Shown here: one piece after another, positions 15,664 through 23,232 of the stretch | How positions within the stretch are numbered: the stretch's first letter is position 1 | Layout: each line of letters begins with the position of its first letter | NCBI GenBank assembly: GCA_900547035.1 | Contig: URFM01000031.1 | Location: forward strand, 1 to 41,608 | DNA length: 41,608 nt | Direction of reading: 5' to 3' | DNA from: an uncultured Clostridium sp. | GTDB taxonomy: Bacteria > Bacillota > Clostridia > Lachnospirales > Lachnospiraceae | Notes under the pieces: generated by a model | The model's input: the letters and a program-made list of their open reading frames with translations, nothing else | Told to the model about the DNA's origin: nothing | Database searches by the model: none | Made by a program: the position numbers and the translations under genes

Positions 15664-17034
15664 ATGAATAATGCAATATCTGTGATCCTGACGCTGGTGT
15701 ATATTACAATTGTCGCCACGTTGGTAATCAAAAAGGTTAATTCAGTTTTTGTATTTTTGATGACAGGCATGGGAGTTCTTTTAATTGCTTCACTTGTGAC
15801 AGGTACTTCCGTGTTGGGGGTGGATTCTACCAGTGGTAATCTTTTAATTGATGTTTTTGTATTTTCCAAAGATACCTTTTCATCAAATTTATCCGGAATC
15901 GGGCTTACACTGATGATGATAACCGGATATGCTATGTATATGTCGCATATTGGCGCATCTACAAAGCTAGCCTATCTGGCGATGAAGCCCCTTTCAAAAA
16001 TTTCCAATCCTTATATTGTGTTGGGCATGTTGTTTGTGATTGGAATCTGTTTGAAGCTGGTGATTACCAGTGCTGCCGGCCTTGGAATGCTGCTGATGTC
16101 AATTGCATTTCCCATTTTAATTTCTATGGGAGTTAGTAAAACCAGTGCTTCTGTGGTTGCAGTAATGTGCAGTTTCCTGGATTGGGGACCAAATGATTCC
16201 AGCGCTATTTTTTCTGCAGAGCAGGTTTGTGGTATGCCGATGATGCAGTATTTTCTTTCTTATCAAGGAAGGGTCGGACTGATTCTTACGTTGATTGCTG
16301 CAGTTATGCTTCCAATTTACTTGAAAGCTATGGATAAAAAAAGCGTTGATAAGGATGTGTCTGTAGGAGGAGAAAAGACAACAGTAGACAATCCGGACTG
16401 TCCGGGAATTTACGCAGTTCTTCCGATAGTTCCTCTTGCGCTGGTAACGATTTTTAGCTTTGTTCCTACCATTTCCTTAGATGTGACTACAGCAAACTTG
16501 CTGAGTCTGGTAGCGGCTTTCTTAATTGAATTGATCCGCCGTAGAAGTAAGGAAGTTCCTGCTGACATGGCCTTTGTTATGAAGGCTATGAGCAATTCTT
16601 ATGCAAATGTAGTCAGTATTTTGATTGGTGCTGCTGTATTTGCAAAAGCAATTAATGTTTTGGGCGGTATTACGATCATTTCCAATGCCCTGGCAACATT
16701 CAAGAGTGCACCGATTCTTACAGTAGCGATGATGTCCTTGATTACATTTTTATCAGGAATTGTGCTGGGCTCGGGAAATGCATCGTGGTACGCATTTGGT
16801 CCTCTTGTTCCAGATGTTGCCAGCCAGATGGGCGTGTCCGCTGCAACGATTGCGGTTCCAATGCAGCTGGCTACCAGTATCGGCCGCAGCATGTCACCGG
16901 TAGCAGGAGTTGTGATTGCGGTATCTGGCATGGCTGGTGTAGATAGCCAAGAGGTTGTAAAACGGTGTTCTGTTCCAGTAACATTTTTATTTATCTGTAA
17001 TATTATTATTTCCTATATTATTGTAACTTTCTAA
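15664..17034 (+). CDS. DcuC-type C4-dicarboxylate carrier
   Basis: 456 residues with about 12-13 membrane helices and only short loops apart from a charged cytoplasmic segment at residues ~220-240 (KAMDKKSVDKDVSVGGEKT). ITSAAGLGMLLMSIAFPIL, MCSFLDWGPNDSSAIFSAE and the late LATSIGRSMSPVAGVVIAVS match the DcuC/C4-dicarboxylate anaerobic carrier family (E. coli DcuC is about 460 residues). These proteins export succinate or exchange dicarboxylates across the cytoplasmic membrane in anaerobes. As the first gene of the operon it suggests that uptake or product efflux of a dicarboxylate is central to the cluster. Exact substrate is not deducible. Confidence 0.82.
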   Translation: MNNAISVILTLVYITIVATLVIKKVNSVFVFLMTGMGVLLIASLVTGTSVLGVDSTSGNLLIDVFVFSKDTFSSNLSGIGLTLMMITGYAMYMSHIGASTKLAYLAMKPLSKISNPYIVLGMLFVIGICLKLVITSAAGLGMLLMSIAFPILISMGVSKTSASVVAVMCSFLDWGPNDSSAIFSAEQVCGMPMMQYFLSYQGRVGLILTLIAAVMLPIYLKAMDKKSVDKDVSVGGEKTTVDNPDCPGIYAVLPIVPLALVTIFSFVPTISLDVTTANLLSLVAAFLIELIRRRSKEVPADMAFVMKAMSNSYANVVSILIGAAVFAKAINVLGGITIISNALATFKSAPILTVAMMSLITFLSGIVLGSGNASWYAFGPLVPDVASQMGVSAATIAVPMQLATSIGRSMSPVAGVVIAVSGMAGVDSQEVVKRCSVPVTFLFICNIIISYIIVTF

Positions 17035-17088
17035 AAGTTAAGATTAAATTCCCTGAGGGAATCAATATAAAGAAAAGGAGAAACGAAT

Positions 17089-18270
17089 ATGAGTAAGATA
17101 ATTTATGATTTTGACAAAGGGGTGCAGAGAAGAGGAAGCGATGCCAAGAAATACGACCCGTCCTTATGTCCGAACGATGTGCTTCCGTTCTGGATTGCGG
17201 ATACAGATTTTCCGAGTCCGGTAGAAGTGACAGAAGCTCTTAGAGAGCGTGTTGAAATGAACCATTATGGATATCCATATATCGATTCTGCATTTGAGAA
17301 AAGCATAGCTAGATGGTATAAAGTAAGACATAATACAGAATTGAATCCGGATTATATTGACTTTTCTCCCTGTGTTATTCCTGCTATGATCTGGTTTGCC
17401 GAGGAATTTTCAAGTTATGGAGATAAAATTTTGCTCCAGACCCCTGTTTACCCTCCATTTCATGATCTGGTGCGAAACAATGGGCGTCAGTTAGTGTATA
17501 ATGAGCTGAAACTGGTAAATGGACGATATGAGATTGATTTTGAGGATTTGGAGAAAAAACTGGCAGATCCGAAGGTAAAAATTCTCTTTATTTGCAATCC
17601 TCAGAACCCGACAGGAAGAAACTTTACAAAAGAGGAACTGACAAAGATGGGTAATCTGTGTATTCAGAATAACGTTATGATCGGTGTAGATGAGATCCAT
17701 GCAGATATTATCTTTGACGGCCAGACTTTTGTTCCTTTCTGCTCTATTTCAGAAGAATTTGCAAATAATTCGGTAACATTTATTAATCCTGCAAAAACAT
17801 TCAATGTAGCCGGTTTTAGAACAGCCGCTTGGTTTACTCACAGTAAGGTGTTGTACCAGAGAATGAAGAACCAGCAAACCTATAAAAAGGGAATGGGGAG
17901 GACAATATTTGGAAATGTAGCGTTAATGGCCTGCTATAATTACGGCGATGATTATGCTGATCAGTGTGTTGCATATCTGAATGAAACAAAGAAGCAGGCT
18001 ATCCAGTACATAAAAGAAAATATTCCGAGAATTCATGCGATCGATCCAGAAGCTACCTTTATGATTTGGATGGATTGCCGGGATTTAGGATTCGCAACGC
18101 AGAAGGAATTGGCGGATTTCATGTTCCAGAAGGCGAAAGTGCTGTTGAATGATGGAACTACTTTTGGCGCAAAAGAAGGCCTTGGATTCATGCGCTTTAA
18201 CTTTGCGGCACCCAGAGCGGTGGTAATGGAAGGACTGGAAAGAATTAAAAACGCAGTCGATCAGCTGTAA
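17089..18270 (+). CDS. PatB/MalY family PLP-dependent C-S lyase/aminotransferase
   Basis: 393 residues, fold type I aminotransferase. DVLPFWIADTDFPSPVEVTEAL and HYGYPYIDSAFEKSIARW are signatures of the PatB/MalY subgroup. CNPQNPTGRNFTKEEL and GVDEIHADIIFDG contain the PLP-contacting Asn and Asp, and Lys236 in PAKTFNVAG forms the Schiff base. Members are usually cystathionine beta-lyases that split a C-S bond to give pyruvate, ammonia and a thiol; some transaminate. AAGGAG precedes the ATG, 54 bp after the DcuC gene, with the perfect palindrome ATTCCCTGAGGGAAT (17048-17062) between them. Sandwiched between two carboxylate transporters, it may cleave an amino-acid-linked dicarboxylate rather than serve methionine synthesis; this is inference. 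Confidence 0.88.
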   Translation: MSKIIYDFDKGVQRRGSDAKKYDPSLCPNDVLPFWIADTDFPSPVEVTEALRERVEMNHYGYPYIDSAFEKSIARWYKVRHNTELNPDYIDFSPCVIPAMIWFAEEFSSYGDKILLQTPVYPPFHDLVRNNGRQLVYNELKLVNGRYEIDFEDLEKKLADPKVKILFICNPQNPTGRNFTKEELTKMGNLCIQNNVMIGVDEIHADIIFDGQTFVPFCSISEEFANNSVTFINPAKTFNVAGFRTAAWFTHSKVLYQRMKNQQTYKKGMGRTIFGNVALMACYNYGDDYADQCVAYLNETKKQAIQYIKENIPRIHAIDPEATFMIWMDCRDLGFATQKELADFMFQKAKVLLNDGTTFGAKEGLGFMRFNFAAPRAVVMEGLERIKNAVDQL

Positions 18271-18306
18271 AAAACGTATGCCTGATATTCATTTGTAGTT
18301 AAATTC

Positions 18307-18342
18307 GGGCCTGAAAGAGCTGAATTTCGCTCTTTCGGGCCC
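18307..18342 (+). other. Strong hairpin without T-run, upstream of the DUF1893 gene
   Basis: GGGCCTGAAAGAGC (18307-18320) pairs with GCTCTTTCGGGCCC (18329-18342), 14 bp with one wobble and an 8-nt loop. It is followed by AACTTACATG, not T, so it is not a standard intrinsic terminator. It ends only about 12 nt before the GGAGG of the next gene, so it may stabilise the upstream message or tune translation downstream. Confidence 0.6.
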
Positions 18343-18370
18343 AACTTACATGTGGAGGTTATTAATTCAT

Positions 18371-18838
18371 ATGAGAGAAAACTTGTTAAAGGATGTAATA
18401 ACAAAAAAAGCCCTAATAATTATTACGGATCACCGAGGAGAGGTGATATGGAGACAGTCAGAAAGCCCAGCATCTGCTCTGTTTAGAGATTATTTTCAGG
18501 GGAAATTTCAAAAAGCAGAAGAACTGTCAATTTATGCTAATCAGGCGGGCCTGGCAATAGCTGTTTTAAGCAGCCGCCTTCCCATAAAAAAATGCTATGC
18601 ATATCAAATGTCACAATGTGGATTAGAGGCGTTTCAAAAGCAGGGAGTACACACAGAGTATCAGGAATTAATCCCCTTGGTGAAATCATCTAAAGATCCA
18701 GAAGTAGTATGCCCTATTGAGAAATTTCTTTGGGAACATAGCGAAGAAAAAGAACGTTGGGAATTTTTGGAATCCCGTTTTGCGCCGGGAAAGGGAATAT
18801 ATACCTGCTCCATTGAGGCACATAGCAATAAGGCGTAG
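18371..18838 (+). CDS. DUF1893 domain protein
   Basis: 155 residues from the ATG at 18371; an ATG at 18350 overlaps the GGAGG site and is unlikely. The protein follows the DUF1893 pattern: an opening strand KKALIIITDHRGEVIWRQ, an internal (A)NQAGLAIAVLSSRLPIKKCYA, then HTEYQELIPLV and VVCPIEKFLW, the last matching the CP.E motif that ends this family. DUF1893 members (for example Thermotoga TM1506, cytidine-deaminase-like fold) have no proven function; some are thought to bind or modify small molecules. Here it lies between the PLP enzyme and an anion transporter in one apparent operon. Assignment is by pattern recall and the function is unknown. Confidence 0.72.
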   Translation: MRENLLKDVITKKALIIITDHRGEVIWRQSESPASALFRDYFQGKFQKAEELSIYANQAGLAIAVLSSRLPIKKCYAYQMSQCGLEAFQKQGVHTEYQELIPLVKSSKDPEVVCPIEKFLWEHSEEKERWEFLESRFAPGKGIYTCSIEAHSNKA

Positions 18839-18868
18839 CAAAAGAATATAAGTGAGGGGGAATTTCGA

Positions 18869-20224
18869 ATGAATATAGGAAAGCAATATGGCGTTCCTCA
18901 TTACGTTGCAGTTCTGATTGTTTTGGGGGGTCTCGTCGCTATGATATTGCGTATTCTACATCTGATAAATCTTAGCGATGCACAGGTTACATTGATTATT
19001 CTTTTGATGGCTTCGATCCTGCTAATCACAGAACTGATTCCTCTGGCTATGGGGGCTATGACAGTACCAATTGCTATTGCTCTAACTGGCGTTCTTCCGG
19101 TCAAATCTGCTTTTTCGGGTTTTTCCAATGAAAATGTTATTCTGTTCGGCGCAATGTTTATTGTAGGGGGTGCTATGTTCAGAACTGGAGTAGCACAAAT
19201 AATAGGAAATATTGTAGTTAAATGTGCAAATGGGAACAGGAAGCGTCTGGTACTCTATGTCATGATTGCGACAGGGCTTTTGTCATCAGTTATGAGTAAT
19301 ACAGGAACAGTCGCAGTTCTGATGCCTGTTTGCATAGGAATAGCGGATTCAGCGGGAATGAATCGGAAGTATTTGCTTTTGCCATTGGCAATGATGGCCA
19401 GTTTGGGAGGAATGATTACCTTAATTGGAACTCCGCCAAACATTACGGTTTCTACGGTTATTCAGGAATATGGATATGAAGGTTTCGGATTTTTTGAATT
19501 TGCCTATACGGGATTACCCTTGACAATTGCGGGCGGAGCCTATATGTATTTTATTTATCGGAAAAAGCTGACTATGGATAATAAAAATATTCAAATGGAA
19601 TTTGATAAAAAAAATCAAGTTCATTTGAATCAAAAACAGATACAATCTATTTTGGTTTTGGCGGCAGTCGTTGCAGTTATGGCTACAGGCATTATTAATT
19701 TGACTTTGGGTGCAATGATCGGAGCGATGACTTGCCTGTTATTAGGATTGGTGAATCAACAAGAGGCGGTTGAAGATATTGACTGGACAACAATATTTCT
19801 ATTTGCAGGGATGCTGCCGTTAGCAGATGCACTGGAGTATACGGGTGCTGGACAAATAATTGCGGACCAAGCTATTAGAATCATTGGAACTAATACTTCT
19901 GATATTGTGATACTCTCGGTCCTTTATTTTATTGCAGTTGTATTGACACAGTTTATGTCTAATACAGCCGCGTGCGCTCTTTTAGCGCCAATCGGAATGG
20001 AAATTGCAATTGCTCTAGAAGCCGATCCAAAGGCTGCAGTCCTCGTAATCGCTGTCGCTTCTGCTTCAGCTTTTGCTACGCCCATGGCGACACCGCCGAA
20101 TACACTTGTAATGGGACCTGCTGGGGCAAAATTTACAGATTTTGTTAAGCTTGGACTTCCGCTTATTCTGATATCATATATAGTATGTATTATAATTGTG
20201 CCCCGAGTATGGCCATTTTTCTAA
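18869..20224 (+). CDS. SLC13/DASS family anion (dicarboxylate) symporter
   Basis: 451 residues, about 11-12 membrane helices in two inverted halves. Each half has the SNT-type signature: SNTGTVAVLMP with IGTPPN in the first, SNTAACALLAP with ATPPNTL in the second, which together form the Na+ and carboxylate binding sites of DASS/SLC13 proteins. Typical substrates are succinate, malate, citrate or sulfate. GGGGG precedes the ATG, 30 bp after the DUF1893 gene. A second, unrelated carboxylate transporter in the same operon suggests that one imports the substrate and the other exports the product. Confidence 0.88.
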   Translation: MNIGKQYGVPHYVAVLIVLGGLVAMILRILHLINLSDAQVTLIILLMASILLITELIPLAMGAMTVPIAIALTGVLPVKSAFSGFSNENVILFGAMFIVGGAMFRTGVAQIIGNIVVKCANGNRKRLVLYVMIATGLLSSVMSNTGTVAVLMPVCIGIADSAGMNRKYLLLPLAMMASLGGMITLIGTPPNITVSTVIQEYGYEGFGFFEFAYTGLPLTIAGGAYMYFIYRKKLTMDNKNIQMEFDKKNQVHLNQKQIQSILVLAAVVAVMATGIINLTLGAMIGAMTCLLLGLVNQQEAVEDIDWTTIFLFAGMLPLADALEYTGAGQIIADQAIRIIGTNTSDIVILSVLYFIAVVLTQFMSNTAACALLAPIGMEIAIALEADPKAAVLVIAVASASAFATPMATPPNTLVMGPAGAKFTDFVKLGLPLILISYIVCIIIVPRVWPFF

Positions 20225-20255
20225 ATGATAAGAGTAAAGCAGGAGGAGAATTTAA

Positions 20256-21131
20256 ATGAAACTTCGTGTCTTAAAATATTTTCTGACCGTTGTTCATGAG
20301 GAGAATATTACACGGGCAGCGGAGGTTTTACATATCAAACAGCCAGTTCTGAGCCGTCAGATGTCACAACTGGAAGAAGAACTAGGAGTGCAGCTTTTTG
20401 TTCGTGGAAAGCATTTTAAACTTACAGATGCAGGTGTCAGATTGTGCTGTAGGGCAGAGGAAGTTATAACCCTTATGAAAAAAATCGAAAATGAATTCGG
20501 AAATCAATCTGAAGAAGGGGGAATTATTTCTATTGGAAACAGTGGGCTAGCAGATTTGACATTTCTTTATTCTATGATGAAGCGTTTCCGAGAAAAATAT
20601 CCTAAGGTCCAGTATGAACTCAATACGAATAGCAGTAGATATATAATAGAACATTTGGAACAGGGACTATTGGATTTTGCGGTCCTGCCGGAACCGATTG
20701 ATATCACAAAATTCGATTATATTCGTATAAAGACGAAAGAACGATTTGGCCTTTTGGTGAATATGGGGCATTCTCTGGCTGAAAAAGAATTTATAGAAAA
20801 AGAAGATCTGTTGGGAATGCCGTTGATTATGCTTAGCTGTGAGTCCCAACAAAAAAAGTTGGAACGCTGGATGGGAGAAGCATTTTCTGGTTTAAATATT
20901 CTTGCTATATACAATATGCCTACAGATATAGCTTTTCTGCTGGAAAGAGGGGGAGCTGCTGTGGCGATTGAGGGAATGATCACCTATCTAGACAAAAGCA
21001 AGATAAGATTTATTCCTTTTGATCCAGAGCTTTCCGTAGCATCTGTTTTTGTATGGAAAAAGTGTAGATCCGATTTAAGTATAGCAGCTAAATTCCTATA
21101 CTATATTAAATCTTATATGCGAGAACTATGA
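20256..21131 (+). CDS. LysR family transcriptional regulator
   Basis: 291 residues, standard length. The N-terminal helix-turn-helix (about residues 1-60) includes LKYFLTVVHEENITRAAEVL and QPVLSRQMSQLEEELGVQLF, the classic LTTR pattern. The periplasmic-binding-like effector domain follows from ~90, with SIGNSGLADLTF and later FAVLPEPIDI. LTTRs bind a pathway metabolite to activate transcription. It is the last gene, co-directional and 31 bp after the SLC13 gene, preceded by AGGAGG. This is unusual since LTTRs are often divergent from their targets. With MarR at the other end, the cassette has two regulators. Confidence 0.92.
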   Translation: MKLRVLKYFLTVVHEENITRAAEVLHIKQPVLSRQMSQLEEELGVQLFVRGKHFKLTDAGVRLCCRAEEVITLMKKIENEFGNQSEEGGIISIGNSGLADLTFLYSMMKRFREKYPKVQYELNTNSSRYIIEHLEQGLLDFAVLPEPIDITKFDYIRIKTKERFGLLVNMGHSLAEKEFIEKEDLLGMPLIMLSCESQQKKLERWMGEAFSGLNILAIYNMPTDIAFLLERGGAAVAIEGMITYLDKSKIRFIPFDPELSVASVFVWKKCRSDLSIAAKFLYYIKSYMREL

Positions 21132-21370
21132 ATTTGTGTAATTTTAAAATGACGAATGAAGGAATGCTGACTTTTAAAAGCGAAAGATGTTTAAAACATG
21201 AAGTATTCCCTGTTATCCGATGCCAATAGAAAGTAAGTCAAATAAATTATTTTCTAATTTTAGAATTCCATGCAACTATTTCCCCGGCTTCTGCGTCTAA
21301 TAGATACAGCAGGAAAAAAAGGAAGAACCTGGATTTCCTGTAAGTATCGAAAAAAAGGATGGTAATAACT

Positions 21371-22204
21371 ATGAAGAACATGAAAATCGCGAGACGCTGG
21401 CTGGCCTTATTCCTCTGCCTTCTGGCATTTACTACGGCAGTTCCCGCCCTGCCTGCATACGCCCGGACGGGAAGAAGCAGCAGGAGCTCACATTCCAGCC
21501 GTTCGGCCCGTTCCTCACGTTCCAAAAGACGGTCCTCAGAGGCCAAAGAAGACAAGATGCGGGATGCTGCCGGTCAGGTTCAGAAGGCTTTTGATGAAAA
21601 AGACCTGGATACATTAGCTTCCCTCTGCCATTATCCCCTGACGGTTGTGGACCAAAACGGAAGCTCTAAGGAAATTCAAAGCAAGAAGGCGCTGAAGGCG
21701 CTGGGAAGCCAGGCCATTTTTACAAAGGAGCTGCAGGAGATTGTGGCAGGAGTGAATACGGCCAAGATTCAGGCGGATGGAGATAAAACCCTGAAGCTGG
21801 GAGGAGACTCCGGCGTGACTATGAAGAAGATAAAGGAAAAGTGGAAAGTTACCAAGATTCAGCTGAAAGGCCAGTCTGCTTCCGGAAGCACAAATCTGGT
21901 TCAGGCAGCGGAGCAGTTTCAGAGAACCTTCTACTACCGTGATTTGGAGACCCTGTCCAAACAGTGTACATACCCTATGAAAGTGTATCTGGCAGACGGA
22001 ACGATTCAGGATATTTCCTCCGGAAAACAATTAATGGATTTAGGAGAAAGCAAGCTGTTTACAGATGAACTGGTGAATCAGGTAAATCAGATAGACGCCT
22101 CCACTCTGCAAGAGGCGAATCAGAAGGTACAGGTTGGAACGATCTGTGGATTTTGGATGGTGAAGCAGAATGGAGAATGGAAGATTGATACCATTTTCCA
22201 GTAA
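21371..22204 (+). CDS. Secreted protein with two NTF2-like repeats
   Basis: 277 residues from the ATG at 21371. A clear signal peptide (WLALFLCLLAFTTAVPALPAYA) is followed by a ~30-residue Ser/Arg repeat tract (SSRSSHSSRSARSSRSK) before the folded part. Two homologous halves follow: QKAFDEKDLDTLASLCHYPL...EKWKVTKIQ and QRTFYYRDLETLSKQCTYPM...GEWKIDTIF, with matching KKAL/KQLMDLG and FTKEL/FTDEL segments, as in NTF2/SnoaL-like folds. There is no obvious catalytic site. The Ser/Arg tract may bind wall polymers. It is a single gene preceded by 239 bp without another gene; no close promoter match was chosen. GC content returns to the level of the flanking genome here. Confidence 0.65.
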   Translation: MKNMKIARRWLALFLCLLAFTTAVPALPAYARTGRSSRSSHSSRSARSSRSKRRSSEAKEDKMRDAAGQVQKAFDEKDLDTLASLCHYPLTVVDQNGSSKEIQSKKALKALGSQAIFTKELQEIVAGVNTAKIQADGDKTLKLGGDSGVTMKKIKEKWKVTKIQLKGQSASGSTNLVQAAEQFQRTFYYRDLETLSKQCTYPMKVYLADGTIQDISSGKQLMDLGESKLFTDELVNQVNQIDASTLQEANQKVQVGTICGFWMVKQNGEWKIDTIFQ

Positions 22205-22298
22205 AATGTGAATAGTCGGAAAATGAAATTCCAAAAACTGGGGTGTTTCCCAGTGTTCTACTGGTAGATTTCCATGGATTTTGTGGTATGATCTTCTT

Positions 22299-22325
22299 GT
22301 AACATTTTTGTAACAAATACGTAAC
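22299..22325. promoter_or_regulatory. Three GTAAC direct repeats at 11-bp spacing
   Basis: GTAAC occurs at 22299, 22310 and 22321, exactly one helical turn apart, the first two as TTGTAAC. This is the geometry of OmpR/PhoB-family response regulator sites. A weak -10 candidate TCATAC (22336-22341) lies about 10 bp after the last repeat, the spacing used by PhoB-type activators. The downstream gene encodes the CAP protein. Confidence 0.5.
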
Positions 22326-22372
22326 ACTTTTGGGGTCATACCCAGAGTTGCCAGAACAAAGGAGAGAATACC

Positions 22373-23128
22373 ATGAGAAAATTCAAAATCTATGCAATGA
22401 CAACTGCGGCTGCGTTTACCATATCCGGACTGATTCCAATGACGGCCCTGGCAGGGCAGAATCTTGGAATCTGGAGAGGAGGAAAGGTGATTGCGGTTTC
22501 TGGAAGAGACTGCAATAATCTGAAGGAACTTTTCAATCAACTGGGAAATAGCAGCAACTGGAAGGACTGCATTGAGAATCTGCCAAATATCAACTGGCCG
22601 GGTGGAAACCGACCGGAAGGAAATCTTCCCCAGATTCCGGGAGGCGGGATTCCTGACATGGAGATTCCGGATTATGACATTCCGGAGGATGAAACGCCGG
22701 ACAACAATGATCCCGGCTTTCCGGAACAGACCCCCGGGGGCGATCATTCTCAGAACAGCTTTGAGGAACAGGTCGTGGCCCTGGTCAACGAGGAGAGGGC
22801 CAAGGCAGGTTTAAGTCCCCTGACTCTGGACACCAGGGCAGCCAGCGCGGCCGCAGTGCGGTCCGGAGAGATTCAGACTTCTTTCTCCCACACCAGACCG
22901 GACGGCAGCAGCTTTTCAACCGCTCTGACTCAGGCGGGGATAAACTACCGCTCCTCCGGAGAGAATATCGCCTATGGTCAGACTACACCGGAACAGGTGA
23001 TGAACAGCTGGATGAACAGCTCCGGCCACCGGGCCAACATTTTAAACGCTGACTTTACCTCTATTGGAGTGGGATATACCCAAAGCAGCTCGGGAACACC
23101 TTACTGGACTCAGCTGTTTTTCCGCTGA
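22373..23128 (+). CDS. Secreted CAP/SCP domain protein (YkwD-like)
   Basis: 251 residues. Signal peptide MRKFKIYAMTTAAAFTISGL, probable cleavage after ALA (residue ~27). A low-complexity linker rich in Pro, Asp and Gly (about residues 75-125) joins an N-terminal segment to the CAP domain (about 130-251). The domain has the family pattern: VVALVNEERAKAGLSPL, FSHTRPDG with its His, SSGENIAYG, QVMNSWMNSSGHRANIL, and the IGVGY...YWTQLF ending. The two His and Glu residues form the presumed active-site cleft. Function of bacterial CAP proteins is unclear (peptidase or glycan-related roles proposed). ATG follows AAGGAGAG. Confidence 0.92.
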   Translation: MRKFKIYAMTTAAAFTISGLIPMTALAGQNLGIWRGGKVIAVSGRDCNNLKELFNQLGNSSNWKDCIENLPNINWPGGNRPEGNLPQIPGGGIPDMEIPDYDIPEDETPDNNDPGFPEQTPGGDHSQNSFEEQVVALVNEERAKAGLSPLTLDTRAASAAAVRSGEIQTSFSHTRPDGSSFSTALTQAGINYRSSGENIAYGQTTPEQVMNSWMNSSGHRANILNADFTSIGVGYTQSSSGTPYWTQLFFR

Positions 23129-23175
23129 TCCGACAGGAAATTGAAAATATTTTGTAACTGTTAGAATTATTTTAC

Positions 23176-23223
23176 AAAAAACCGCCGTAAAGCCGACCGT
23201 ATGGGGCTTTATGGCGGTTTTTT
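23176..23223. terminator. Bidirectional terminator between CAP and MATE genes
   Basis: AAAAAACCGCCGTAAAGCC (23176-23194) pairs with GGGCTTTATGGCGGTTTTTT (23204-23223), with A- and T-runs on both ends. It serves both converging genes. Confidence 0.93.
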
Positions 23224-23232
23224 GCGCGGCTG

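Noticed and set aside
12890..21360. Integrated element with att sites using tRNA-Leu
   Set aside because: I looked for the 3' end of the tRNA (GTTCAAGTCCCATCTCCCGCA-like sequence) near 21.1-21.4 kb and saw none, and no integrase gene is present; only composition suggests transfer.
22040..22747. 235-codon minus-strand open frame
   Set aside because: Antisense to the NTF2-like gene end, the promoter region and the CAP gene; no start signal or family similarity.
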